A DNA stretch of 54,115 nucleotides from Flavobacteriaceae bacterium (GTDB taxonomy: Bacteria; Bacteroidota; Bacteroidia; Flavobacteriales; Flavobacteriaceae), in the NCBI GenBank assembly GCA_024635765.1, contig JAGXIE010000068.1, forward strand, positions 1 to 54,115. The letters are read 5' to 3'. The first letter of the stretch is position 1, and each line of letters opens with the position of its first letter. The position numbers were made by a program, and so were the translations under genes. The notes beneath the pieces were generated by a model. That model was not told where the DNA came from, ran no database searches, and was given only the letters and a program-made list of their open reading frames with translations. Shown in pieces: positions 10,162 to 18,389 of the stretch.

Positions 10162-10869
10162 ATGCAATTATTCTACAATCCCGATATCGATGAACTTACA
10201 AAACAAGTAGCCTTTTCAAAAGACGAAAGCAGGCACATCGTTAAGGTTTTACGCAAATCGGTAGGTGATGAATTGCAAATAACAAATGGCAAAGGTTGGC
10301 TTTTTAAAGCCGAAATCGTAATTGCAGATATAAAAAATTGTATGGCGAGCATTGCTTCAAAATCATATCACGAAAGGAAACGCAACAAACTTCATTTAGC
10401 AGTTGCTCCAACAAAAATGAACGATCGATATGAATGGTTTCTCGAAAAAGCTACAGAAATAGGAATCACTGCAATTACTCCCATAATTTGTGACCATAGC
10501 GAACGACAAGTCATAAAAAACGACCGTTTTGAGAAGATTTTGCAATCAGCAATGAAACAATCTTTACACTATCATTTACCAATATTGAATGAAGCCATTT
10601 CATTTAATGAGTTTTTGAAGCAAGACTTCGAAGGTCAAAAATTCATCGCCCATTGTGAAGAAACTAATAGAAAGTCATTGAAAAAAGTTTTGAAGCCAAA
10701 TGAAGATGCAACAATACTTATAGGTCCTGAAGGTGATTTTAGCACTAACGAAATCAATTTAGCATTGGAGGCTAATTTCATACCAGTTACATTAGGAGAA
10801 ACACGATTGAGAACAGAAACCGCAGCAGTTGTGGCTTGTCATAGTTTTGTTTTTACTAATGAAGTATAA
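10162..10869 (+). CDS. rsmE: 16S rRNA (uracil-1498-N3)-methyltransferase
   Basis: A 235-residue SPOUT-class methyltransferase that methylates U1498 of 16S rRNA with S-adenosylmethionine. Its N-terminal PUA-like region includes ESRHIVKVLRK, followed by KATEIGITAI, and the C-terminal knot has IGPEGDFS and LGETRLRTETAAV, which form the cofactor pocket. Length matches RsmE (about 240). It lies directly after the PpiC gene. No clear terminator follows; the stop overlaps an AT-only ACTTTA/TAAAGT inverted repeat without a T-run. Confidence 0.95.
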   Translation: MQLFYNPDIDELTKQVAFSKDESRHIVKVLRKSVGDELQITNGKGWLFKAEIVIADIKNCMASIASKSYHERKRNKLHLAVAPTKMNDRYEWFLEKATEIGITAITPIICDHSERQVIKNDRFEKILQSAMKQSLHYHLPILNEAISFNEFLKQDFEGQKFIAHCEETNRKSLKKVLKPNEDATILIGPEGDFSTNEINLALEANFIPVTLGETRLRTETAAVVACHSFVFTNEV

Positions 10870-11032
10870 CTTTATTTTAAAGTATATAACTACATATAAA
10901 TCAAATTATTAAATAAATTATTATTAATTGATCTGATTAGTTGACAATACATGGAGTTCCAATCATTCTTTTTCATTCATTAGTATTGAGATCAATTTCT
11001 AATTATTTCTAAATCAGATTTTACTTTCGAAT

Positions 11033-11392
11033 TTAAATAGTTTCATTGGAGCCTGCAAAGTGTTCAATTCCATTAAAAATCGATCGGGATGTATAAATAG
11101 AAAGACTTTTGAATTTCTGTCCATATTTTCTTTGTTTCTAACTGAATTCCGTCTTACTGAAAGGGTCTTTTAACCCAATATAATTCCAATAATGTACATC
11201 ATATGACATTGCAATCACTATTGAAGGGGCGGAAGTTTTATGGATTTTATTCAACATTATTTCAACTGGAGGACAACTAGAACAACCTGGTGAAGTGAAC
11301 AATTCCAAAACAACAATTTGTTTGTGAATTTCTGTTTGCTTTGATTTCATAGACGTTAACAAAACAATTAACGCAATAAATAAAATTTTCAA
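11033..11392 (-). pseudogene. Decayed DUF1223 thioredoxin-like protein, internal stop
   Basis: The intact part encodes a signal peptide and ELFTSPGCSSCPPVE, the CxxC motif of the DUF1223 family, then SYDVHYWNYIGLKDPF, which is also conserved there. A TAG at 11138-11140 ends the frame after 84 residues. The same frame then continues for 34 codons as QRKYGQKF and IYTSRSIFNGIEHFAGSNE, matching the next family block (usually RQ..YA...YTPQ..VNG...VGSN), before a TAA at 11033. The usual C-terminal half (about 100 residues) is not recognisable downstream. A nonsense mutation plus C-terminal loss explains this best. It sits between rsmE and the DUF4159 gene, against their direction. Confidence 0.75.
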
Positions 11393-11430
11393 GGGTATTA
11401 TTTTTATTTTTGAGGTTAATATTCAGTACG

Positions 11431-12084
11431 ATGAAAAATGAATTTATTACAGTTACATTGATTTGTAATATTTTTTTGGCCTACACATGCAACGCTCAAG
11501 AAATAGCCGTTTTAAAATATAAAGGAGGTGGTGACTGGTATAGTAATCCAACATCATTACCCAATTTGATTGCGTTCTCTAACAGCAATATTAATACCAA
11601 AATCAATCCAAAACCAGCAGTTGTAGAGGCTGGTAGTTTAGATGTTTTTCAATATCCAATGCTCCACATGACGGGTCATGGTAATGTGTTTTTCAGTGAT
11701 GAGGATGCTGAAAATTTAAGAAATTATCTGTTTTCGGGAGGATTTCTCCATATAGACGATAATTATGGATTGCAGCCTTATATTACCAAGGAATTAAAAA
11801 AAGTATTTCCAAATAAAGAATTAGTGGAGCTTCCAAAAACACATGAAATATTTAATGTGGCCTATAAGTTTCCTGATGGATTGCCAAAAATACACGTTCA
11901 TGATGGTAAACGTCCGCAGGCATTTGGCATATTTCATGAAGGGAGATTAGTGCTTTTATTTACTTATGAAAGCGATTTAGGTAATGGATGGGAAGACTCT
12001 GAAGTGCATAATGATCCGGTTGAATTACGTGAAAAAGCATTAAAAATGGGAGCAAATATCATTAAGTATGCTTTTGAAAATTGA
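11431..12084 (+). CDS. DUF4159 domain-containing secreted protein
   Basis: About 217 residues with a signal peptide (ending near TCNAQ) followed by a DUF4159 domain: LKYKGGGDWYSNP, HMTGHGNVFFSDED, LRNYLFSGGFLHIDDNYG and HEIFNVAYKFPDGLPKIHVH. The family resembles a glutamine-amidotransferase-like fold but has no established function. The ATG at 11431 is chosen; a TTG at 11410 in the same frame would add seven residues before a normal signal peptide. Genes of this family usually follow rsmE in flavobacteria, and here only the decayed DUF1223 gene intervenes. Confidence 0.85.
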   Translation: MKNEFITVTLICNIFLAYTCNAQEIAVLKYKGGGDWYSNPTSLPNLIAFSNSNINTKINPKPAVVEAGSLDVFQYPMLHMTGHGNVFFSDEDAENLRNYLFSGGFLHIDDNYGLQPYITKELKKVFPNKELVELPKTHEIFNVAYKFPDGLPKIHVHDGKRPQAFGIFHEGRLVLLFTYESDLGNGWEDSEVHNDPVELREKALKMGANIIKYAFEN

Positions 12085-12377
12085 TGGCTGGTTAGATTAT
12101 CATATCGTAAACTAATCATTACAATTTTTCTATAATGTGACAACGTTAATTAATAATATAGTTTAGGAAATATATTCAGAACACCAAAAATTATGGATTC
12201 ACAAATGGAGTATAATGTCAAAGTTATAGTGTTATTCACATCTATTTTTTCGGTCAAAAGAGTGGTGTAAATGTCTTTCAATCAAATTCAATTGTTCTTT
12301 AGGAATTTCCCGGACAGTATAATAAAAATTACTTTTTTGGTTTTAAAAACTATGGTAAATTATTCTATATTTACACG
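12085..12377. other. Intergenic region, possible gene remnant on the minus strand
   Basis: Nearly 300 bases without a convincing gene. On the minus strand 12232-12342 is an open stretch of 36 codons containing YYTVREIPKEQLNLIERHL, which looks protein-like but has an upstream stop and no start codon. It may be the tail of a lost gene or chance. Near the AI-2E start, TATATTTA (one mismatch from TAnnTTTG) could be a -7 box. Confidence 0.25.
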
Positions 12378-13466
12378 ATGAAGTCAAGGACTATTGCAAA
12401 AGGAAATTTAAAAACATTAGCGGTTGTTGCGATCGTTATTTTGCTCATTTATTTTCTATTTAAGATTAAGTCCTTATTGCTTTTTATTTTTATTGCTGGT
12501 GTTATATCACTGATATGTAGGCCACTTGTTTCTTTTTTGAAGAATAAATTTAAATTTGGCAATACACTTGCTTCTCTAACGACCTTAATTTTGGTAGGTG
12601 TATTTTTATTCTTGCTGATTCGCATTTTCTTACCAATTATTTTAGTGCAGAGTAAAAATATCTCCGATATCGATTTTGATATTGTTAAAAAAGATTTGTA
12701 CGAATTGAATGTTCAAGCGAGTGAGTATTTAGGTGTTGAAAAAATAAACATTATTGAAGCCATAAAGCGAACAGAATTTGTGAAAAATTTCAACTCCAAA
12801 TTAGTTTCAAGTTTTGTCGAAACATTTTTTCAAAATATTGGAGATGTTGTCGTGGGTCTATTTTCGGTTTTGTTTATTTCTTTCTTTCTGTTAAAAGACG
12901 AAAAACTGATCACCACAGCTGTTTCTTCTTTTGCTGATAAAGGAAATGAACGCCGTTCTTTATCTATCCTAATTAAAGTGAAGGAACTTCTTTCTCGATA
13001 CTTCATAGGACTGTTATTACAAATGCTTATTGTGGCATTATTTTATTTAGGATTATTGTTGTACTTAAATGTTAACAATCCCCTGGCCATCGCCATTATT
13101 TGCGCATTTTTAAATATTGTACCGTATATCGGACCTTTTATTGGTGCTGTACTAATGCTTTTGGTTGTCGTTTCAAATAACCTTGGTGCTGATTTTTCAA
13201 CCGAATTGTTGCCTATGCTAATTAAAGTCGTAGTAGGTGTCTCTATTGTGCAACTTATTGATAATCTTATTTCTCAACCTGTAATTTTTGGAAGGAGTGT
13301 TCGTTCTCATCCACTAGAAATATTTATAGCTATTGTAATTGGTGGATTATTATTTGATATTAGCGGCATGATATTGGCTGTTCCAGTTTATACAACCATT
13401 AAAGTTTTCTCAAAAGAGTTTTTATCAGAATATAAGATTGTCAAACATCTTACAAAAAACATGTAA
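12378..13466 (+). CDS. AI-2E family transporter (PerM-like)
   Basis: A 362-residue inner-membrane protein with about eight hydrophobic segments: two near the N-terminus, one at about 70-90, one at about 155-170, and a group between 205 and 340. The blocks FISFFLLKDE, FLNIVPYIGPFIGA, QLIDNLISQPVIFG and SHPLEIFIAIVIGG are the signature of the AI-2E/PerM family. Members have been linked to autoinducer-2 export or sodium-proton exchange; the substrate here cannot be told. The methyltransferase gene follows after eight bases. Confidence 0.9.
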   Translation: MKSRTIAKGNLKTLAVVAIVILLIYFLFKIKSLLLFIFIAGVISLICRPLVSFLKNKFKFGNTLASLTTLILVGVFLFLLIRIFLPIILVQSKNISDIDFDIVKKDLYELNVQASEYLGVEKINIIEAIKRTEFVKNFNSKLVSSFVETFFQNIGDVVVGLFSVLFISFFLLKDEKLITTAVSSFADKGNERRSLSILIKVKELLSRYFIGLLLQMLIVALFYLGLLLYLNVNNPLAIAIICAFLNIVPYIGPFIGAVLMLLVVVSNNLGADFSTELLPMLIKVVVGVSIVQLIDNLISQPVIFGRSVRSHPLEIFIAIVIGGLLFDISGMILAVPVYTTIKVFSKEFLSEYKIVKHLTKNM

Positions 13467-13474
13467 TTTTTTTT

Positions 13475-14656
13475 TTGAACCCACTACTTTTAAATACTGA
13501 AAATCAAGAATTCATCAATGATAATTTGAATTCTGATTTAACAGCATTAATTTTGAAAGGAACCTCAATAGAAGGAATAGAAACCAAGGAGTTAATCGAG
13601 CAGATAGAGTCAAAAAAAAGAAGTAAAAACAAGCTTCCAACTTGGTTTCAGCACAAAAACATTTACTATCCCAATAAACTCAACATCGAACAAACTTCTT
13701 CTGAAATAACTGCGGAATATAAAGCTTCGTTCTTAACAGGTTCAGTTATTGTTGACATAACGGGCGGTTTTGGAGTCGACAGCTTTTATTTCACCAAACG
13801 ATTTAAATCTGTTATTCATTGTGAGATCGATGCGGATTTATCTCAAATCGTAAGCCATAATTTTAAACAACTCGAAGTCGAAAACGTCCAAACTATTCAG
13901 ACCGATGGGATTGATTTTTTAAAAACGCCCGATAAGTATTATGATTGGATCTATATTGACCCTTCTCGAAGACATGACATAAAAGGTAAAGTTTTCTTAT
14001 TAAGCGATTGCATACCTAATGTTCCAGAAGAATTGGAAGCGCTTTTTAGCCATTCCAATAATATCATGATTAAAACATCACCTTTATTGGATATTTCTGC
14101 AGGTATTAATGATTTGAAATATGTTAAAACGATTCATGTAGTAGCTATTAAAAATGAAGTCAAGGAATTATTGTGGATTCTTGAAAAAGGATATCATTCA
14201 GAAATTACTATTGAAACTATTAATATCACACCTAAAATAAATGAAGTTTTTAATTTTATTTATTCTGATGAGCTAGACTTAAAAATCAATTACAGCTTAC
14301 CTCTCAACTATTTGTATGAGCCAAATTCGGCAATTTTAAAAGCAGGTGGTTTCAATTCAATTGCCTTTAAATTAGACGCTTTAAAACTTCACAAACATTC
14401 ACATTTATACACAAGTGAAGAATTAATTGACTTTCCAGGTAGAAGATTCAAGATATCAAGAATAATTCCATATCATAAAAAGACAATTAAATCATTGGAA
14501 TTTCAAAAAGCCAATATAACTACTCGCAATTTCCCAGAAACCGTGCAACAAATTCGAAATACATTCAAAATAAAGGACGGAGGAACTTCATACTTATTCT
14601 TCACAACCATTATGAATAACGAAAAGGTATTACTAATCTGCTCTAAAGTTGAATAG
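13475..14656 (+). CDS. Class I SAM-dependent methyltransferase with THUMP-like domain
   Basis: A 393-residue protein of a Bacteroidetes family with a central Rossmann methyltransferase: TGSVIVDITGGFGVDSFYF (about 88-106, SAM loop), CEIDADL, and DWIYIDPSRR (about 153-162). The C-terminal third (about 270-393) resembles the PG_1098 ferredoxin-like plus THUMP-like pair, suggesting an RNA substrate. The start is TTG at 13475; the frame from there (MNPLLLNTENQEFINDNL) fits the family N-terminus and no nearby ATG does. It begins eight bases after the AI-2E stop, and its 3' end overlaps the convergent lipoprotein gene by 14 bases. Confidence 0.8.
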   Translation: MNPLLLNTENQEFINDNLNSDLTALILKGTSIEGIETKELIEQIESKKRSKNKLPTWFQHKNIYYPNKLNIEQTSSEITAEYKASFLTGSVIVDITGGFGVDSFYFTKRFKSVIHCEIDADLSQIVSHNFKQLEVENVQTIQTDGIDFLKTPDKYYDWIYIDPSRRHDIKGKVFLLSDCIPNVPEELEALFSHSNNIMIKTSPLLDISAGINDLKYVKTIHVVAIKNEVKELLWILEKGYHSEITIETINITPKINEVFNFIYSDELDLKINYSLPLNYLYEPNSAILKAGGFNSIAFKLDALKLHKHSHLYTSEELIDFPGRRFKISRIIPYHKKTIKSLEFQKANITTRNFPETVQQIRNTFKIKDGGTSYLFFTTIMNNEKVLLICSKVE

Positions 14657-15068
14657 GCGTGCCAGTATCCAATTGATTATCTTCATTGATCGTAACATCA
14701 TAAGCCATACAAGTTCCCATATCTATTATGATGGGTTTGGATGATTCGGAAGTACTCACGGTAAATGTGACAACTCCTACAGGAAATGTCTTCCAATCTG
14801 ATGTCTGACCCGGGTTTAAACCATACACATAGTTTATCAAAGCGCCATTAGCATCATGAATTTCAAAATTCACCAAGCTGTCGCCATCGTTAGTTATTCG
14901 TGATTTTGGATCTTCACCGCTACATGGTGTAACGGGATTGAGGAGTAAGCTCATGGATTGCTCGGTAACCAATTCTTGTTGAAATTGATCTGTTGGTTCA
15001 ATAGAACAATTATAAAGCGGCGTCATAACTATTGCCAAAGCAACAGCTTTTAGTAGGTTGTTTTTCAT
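14643..15068 (-). CDS. Hypothetical lipoprotein
   Basis: A 141-residue protein with a hydrophobic signal and lipobox (TPLYNC, Cys21), so probably a membrane-anchored lipoprotein. I recognise no domain. The mature part has two more Cys (in VTPCSGED and MGTCMAYD), which could form a disulphide, and a beta-rich middle with a FTVSTSES-like edge. It lies alone on the minus strand, converging with and overlapping the methyltransferase by 14 bases. Its upstream region carries three 20-bp phased repeats. Function unknown. Confidence 0.7.
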   Translation of the reverse strand: MKNNLLKAVALAIVMTPLYNCSIEPTDQFQQELVTEQSMSLLLNPVTPCSGEDPKSRITNDGDSLVNFEIHDANGALINYVYGLNPGQTSDWKTFPVGVVTFTVSTSESSKPIIIDMGTCMAYDVTINEDNQLDTGTPIQL

Positions 15069-15131
15069 TTTAATTTGGGGTTAAATGAAATTATGTAAGC
15101 AAATATATGTTAAAACTTTTAAATTGTAAAC

Positions 15132-15190
15132 AATAAATTCGATTAAATGTATCATAAATTCGATGAAATACAAAATTATCGATGAAATGC
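15132..15190. repeat. Three phased direct repeats upstream of the orphan lipoprotein
   Basis: ATAAATTCGATTAAATG, ATAAATTCGATGAAATA and AAATTATCGATGAAATG follow one another, with their GAT cores at 15141, 15162 and 15181, that is 21 and 19 bases apart (about two helical turns). A fourth, inverted copy (AAATTAATCGAATA) lies at about 15225-15238. They sit 64-170 bases upstream of the lipoprotein ATG. Cooperative transcription-factor sites are one explanation; chance in AT-rich DNA is another. Confidence 0.45.
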
Positions 15191-15276
15191 ACTACAAATT
15201 TTATGTAAATATCAGTAAATGAGTAAATTAATCGAATAGAAAATATTTAAATAGTTACATTCAGAACATGATTGAC

Positions 15277-15414
15277 TCAAAATACTTCGAATACATAACC
15301 GAGTAACCAATATAAAACTAGAAATACAATAATAGTTCCAATACAACCGCATTTCCCTCCACCTATCTTATTGGCTCCCCAGCCTGCCAAAATTGCTCTT
15401 AGTAAATTTTTCAT
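15277..15414 (-). CDS. Small 45-residue membrane peptide, Gly/Cys-rich
   Basis: An ATG at 15414 opens a 45-codon frame ending in TGA at 15277. The peptide starts MKNLLRAILAGWGANKIGGG, continues with KCGCIG, and ends in one hydrophobic segment (TIIVFLVLYWLLGYVF). Basic start, glycine-rich middle with two Cys, and a single membrane span make it look like a genuine small membrane protein. Similar short peptides beginning with a lysine-leucine run and a WGA..GGG motif are familiar in this family of bacteria, but I cannot name a function. It lies alone upstream of the lipoprotein on the same strand. Confidence 0.6.
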   Translation of the reverse strand: MKNLLRAILAGWGANKIGGGKCGCIGTIIVFLVLYWLLGYVFEVF

Positions 15415-15615
15415 TTTTAATAAAATAAATATAGATTATAATCACTATTCAAGCGTAAAAGAAAGATCAAATATCTGAAATAAAACTATTTTAGTTCACA
15501 ATTAAAGAACTATTGATTTTTCGGTAAATTTTAGGAATTTCAACTTGAATGAAAATAAAATTTAAAACATTAAAAATTAAAAAAAATGGCTAATACAAAA
15601 TCGAACCTTATATTT

Positions 15616-16116
15616 TTATAAGTTGATTTTTCCTTGGTCCATCAGGTCGGGTTCATTACCAGTAATGGCTCCTGCTCCCATTTTGATCAAAGTGACCAAT
15701 TTGTTGTTTTTTGGGTCCCAATAATACGCTTCAATTGGTCTTACAGAAATAGCTGTAATGTTTGAGTCTTCTTTACCTTCAAACCAAATATCATCAGTAT
15801 TACTGTAAAGTTCATCAATTATTTTCCTATCTGTCGAAATAGTCGCCATGCCGTAAACGTTTAAAAATTGCATATTACTCTTACTCGCATAAACTAAATG
15901 CAAATTGGAATCATTCAGAAGATTTTGATTATGTGTGCTATTCTTGTTACTCAAAAACCAAATATTACCTTTATCATCCACCTTTTTTGTACTCATAGGA
16001 ATCATGTGCAAAGGCGTTTCTTTTAGGTTTGTTGCCATCATTGTAAAATCGATTTCTTCTGCCATTTTCTTTACTTTTTTTATGGCATCCTCGCTATATA
16101 AGTTGTCGTTGCTCAT
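15616..16116 (-). CDS. Pyridoxamine 5'-phosphate oxidase-like (general stress FMN-binding) protein
   Basis: A 166-residue split-barrel flavin protein. After an N-terminal helix it reads FTMMATNLKETPLHMIPMS, DDKGNIWFLSNKNS, LVYASKSNMQFLNVYGMATI and VRPIEAYYWD, which follow the general-stress-protein-26 branch of the PNPOx-like family. Such proteins bind FMN or related cofactors; true pyridoxamine-phosphate oxidase activity is unlikely. It lies on the minus strand, alone, facing away from the App1 gene end. An 11-codon ATG frame (about 15586) runs head-on into its 3' end and is probably meaningless. Confidence 0.85.
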   Translation of the reverse strand: MSNDNLYSEDAIKKVKKMAEEIDFTMMATNLKETPLHMIPMSTKKVDDKGNIWFLSNKNSTHNQNLLNDSNLHLVYASKSNMQFLNVYGMATISTDRKIIDELYSNTDDIWFEGKEDSNITAISVRPIEAYYWDPKNNKLVTLIKMGAGAITGNEPDLMDQGKINL

Positions 16117-16232
16117 TGTGTAGATATTTTAGAATTTATTTTGTTAAGTTAATTTCTATAAACTAATAAACAAAAATGTGAATTCTTGCTCTTATCAATA
16201 ATATTAATGATGCATTTAAAATGAAAAGCAGA

Positions 16233-17198
16233 TTAGAGTAAGCCAATTTCTTTAGAATGATTGATAGCTTCAGAACTGTTATGGTAATACATTGTTTTTA
16301 CTGAAAGGTCTTGAATGTTGTCGAGAGCTTTAATTACTCTTGCTTTTTTACTTTTTGATGTTTGTCTGATATAAACAACTTTGATGTTTTTGGGGAATAT
16401 TTTACAAATCCTTTCATATAAAAAAGGGTCTTGTTGTGTATCATCGCCAAAAAGAACATAGGTCAGTGCTGGATAAAATGAAATAATATCCTTTATTTTT
16501 TCAAATTTATGGTCATGGCTTCCTCGACCTGAAAATAGAAAATCTGTAACACCTGTTTTTATTTTTTTAAGTTTTATAACCGCTTTAGGCAATTCATGTA
16601 TTCGGGCAAATTCTTCAATAAATCCATATAAATTCCATTCACTACTAGATACATAAAAAAAAGAATTAGAAGCAATATTATTGTCGTGACCAGAAATACT
16701 CAATGCCCTATAATGTACAGCAACATCATTAAAAATCTTTCGCTTATTGATGTTTTTTGATAACAAGACGTATAATTTCTTAAAAAAATTATTACTGTGT
16801 GATATCAAAAAGGTATCGTCTATATCTGAAATGATCCCATATTTGCTTTCAAATGGTTTTAATAACTCTCCAATAGCTACAATTCCAAATTCATTAAATT
16901 CACAGGTTACTTTATATTCATGCCAACCACTCTCCACTTTACCTCCGAAAGGAATTGTGAATCTAAAATAACCATCATCCAGAGTTTTGGTTTTGATGAC
17001 CGTATCTTTAAAGTTCAAAGTAATTCTTGCATTACTCAATGGCGAAATAGTGAACATTCTCAAAATGGACAACACATGCTTAAAACCACGTCTATCGATG
17101 CGGTAACTGGCAGGAGACCAGGATTTAAAAACATGACCAAAAACAATAAGTTCTTCATCATTCATGTAGCCACGATATAGTTTTAAATCAATTTTCAA
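16233..17198 (-). CDS. App1-type phosphatidate phosphatase
   Basis: A 321-residue protein with the App1 catalytic domain (formerly DUF2183), a HAD-like phosphatase. GIISDIDDTFLISHS (about 140-155) holds the two catalytic Asp of the DxDxT motif, and FLFSGRGSHDHKFEKI and LFGDDTQQDPFLYE supply the later conserved residues. The N-terminal 130 residues contain an Ig-like beta segment, as usual for bacterial members. Yeast App1 dephosphorylates phosphatidate to diacylglycerol; the bacterial substrate is inferred. It is divergent from a diacylglycerol-kinase-family gene 65 bases away, a suggestive pairing. No signal peptide is visible, so a cytosolic location is likely. Confidence 0.85.
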   Translation of the reverse strand: MKIDLKLYRGYMNDEELIVFGHVFKSWSPASYRIDRRGFKHVLSILRMFTISPLSNARITLNFKDTVIKTKTLDDGYFRFTIPFGGKVESGWHEYKVTCEFNEFGIVAIGELLKPFESKYGIISDIDDTFLISHSNNFFKKLYVLLSKNINKRKIFNDVAVHYRALSISGHDNNIASNSFFYVSSSEWNLYGFIEEFARIHELPKAVIKLKKIKTGVTDFLFSGRGSHDHKFEKIKDIISFYPALTYVLFGDDTQQDPFLYERICKIFPKNIKVVYIRQTSKSKKARVIKALDNIQDLSVKTMYYHNSSEAINHSKEIGLL

Positions 17199-17263
17199 AA
17201 TTTAGCATACTTTTTTGGTTTCAATTCTTATTAATCATTAAATTTAATAAGAAAATTTATCAA

Positions 17264-18139
17264 GTGCATAAAAAGCTTCATATTTTACTGGTAGTTAACC
17301 CACAATCTGGTTCAAGGGACAAGTCAGAGCTAAAAGACATGGTGATCCAAAAAGTAAATCAGAAAAATTGGTCTTTGGAAATTTATGAAACAAGTGGCAA
17401 TAATGATGAATCTGAAATTAAAAACAGAATTAAATCGAACAAGCCATATCGGATTCTGGTTGCCGGTGGTGATGGAACCATAAATTTTGTAGCTCATATT
17501 TTAAAAGACTACGAAATCCCAATTGGGGTTATTCCAGCAGGATCGGCCAACGGACTGGCTTTAAATTTAAACTTACCCGAAAATTTAAAAAATCAAATTG
17601 AAGTGGCGCTTGGTGATAATTTTAGGGAGATTGACCATCTTAAAATCAACGGTAAAACTTGTTTGCATATCGCAGATTTGGGGTTGAATGCTGAATTAAT
17701 TGAAAATTTTGAGGATTCAACCATTAGAGGCAAGTTTGGATACTTACTTCAAAGCATTCCAACACTCATCAATACTGAAGCACCTTTTAAATTTACATTA
17801 GAATTTGACGGTAAAAACATCCAGAGAAAAGGCATACTCTTGGCAATCGCAAATGCTCGACACTATGGCACAGGCGCAACTATTAACCCAAGTGGAAAAA
17901 TGGACGATGGTAAATTTGAGGTCTTGATATTTAAATCATTTGACACAATGGAAATCTTAAAAACTTTATATGACAAAGCCAATTTAAGATCAGAATTCGC
18001 AGAATGCTATAGTAGCGATAATTTTATGATCACTTCGAGCAAATCCATACCTTTTCAAATTGATGGTGAACCCATGGGGAAAATTCAAAAAGTAGTGGCT
18101 TCTTTATTCGAAAAAAGGTTAAAAATCGCAATTCCATAA
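17264..18139 (+). CDS. Diacylglycerol kinase family lipid kinase (YegS-like)
   Basis: A 291-residue lipid kinase of the YegS/DgkB family, which phosphorylates diacylglycerol or a related lipid. VVNPQSGS (11-18) and VAGGDGTINFVA (about 66-77) are the nucleotide-binding and catalytic loop; GVIPAGSANGLALNL follows, and QIDGEPMG near the C-terminus is the family's closing motif. The start is GTG at 17264, the only sensible choice before MHKKLHILLV. It is divergent from the App1-type phosphatase, so the two could interconvert phosphatidate and diacylglycerol. No terminator follows; the next 250 bases lead to ferritin. Confidence 0.9.
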   Translation: MHKKLHILLVVNPQSGSRDKSELKDMVIQKVNQKNWSLEIYETSGNNDESEIKNRIKSNKPYRILVAGGDGTINFVAHILKDYEIPIGVIPAGSANGLALNLNLPENLKNQIEVALGDNFREIDHLKINGKTCLHIADLGLNAELIENFEDSTIRGKFGYLLQSIPTLINTEAPFKFTLEFDGKNIQRKGILLAIANARHYGTGATINPSGKMDDGKFEVLIFKSFDTMEILKTLYDKANLRSEFAECYSSDNFMITSSKSIPFQIDGEPMGKIQKVVASLFEKRLKIAIP

Positions 18140-18389
18140 ATATATAGGTTTTATAAAAAATATTTTTCATTCCTAATTTGAATAGATAATTAAGGAAAAA
18201 TTATAATTTAAAATAAATAAGAGCTGACTAACTGAAGAACATAAAGATTAAACTTATTGGGTTTAAGGTAATTTCACCCGAGCTTCTATTTAGCTTTCAA
18301 AAAACTCTTATATGAGTTAAAAATCAATCGTAATCAGTCTAAAAAATCAAGCAAGAATCAATAAATTAGTAATACTAAATTAATACAAT
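18140..18389. other. Intergenic region upstream of ferritin
   Basis: About 250 AT-rich bases with no gene. A perfect AACTC-ttatat-GAGTT hairpin lies at 18303-18318, about 75 bases before the ferritin ATG. I see no exact TAnnTTTG box and no obvious Fur or DtxR box. Confidence 0.3.

Noticed and set aside
15586-15620. Short ATG frame MANTKSNLIF before the oxidase gene end
   Set aside because: Eleven codons running into a convergent gene; it looks like a gene start but has no continuation, so it is at most a remnant.
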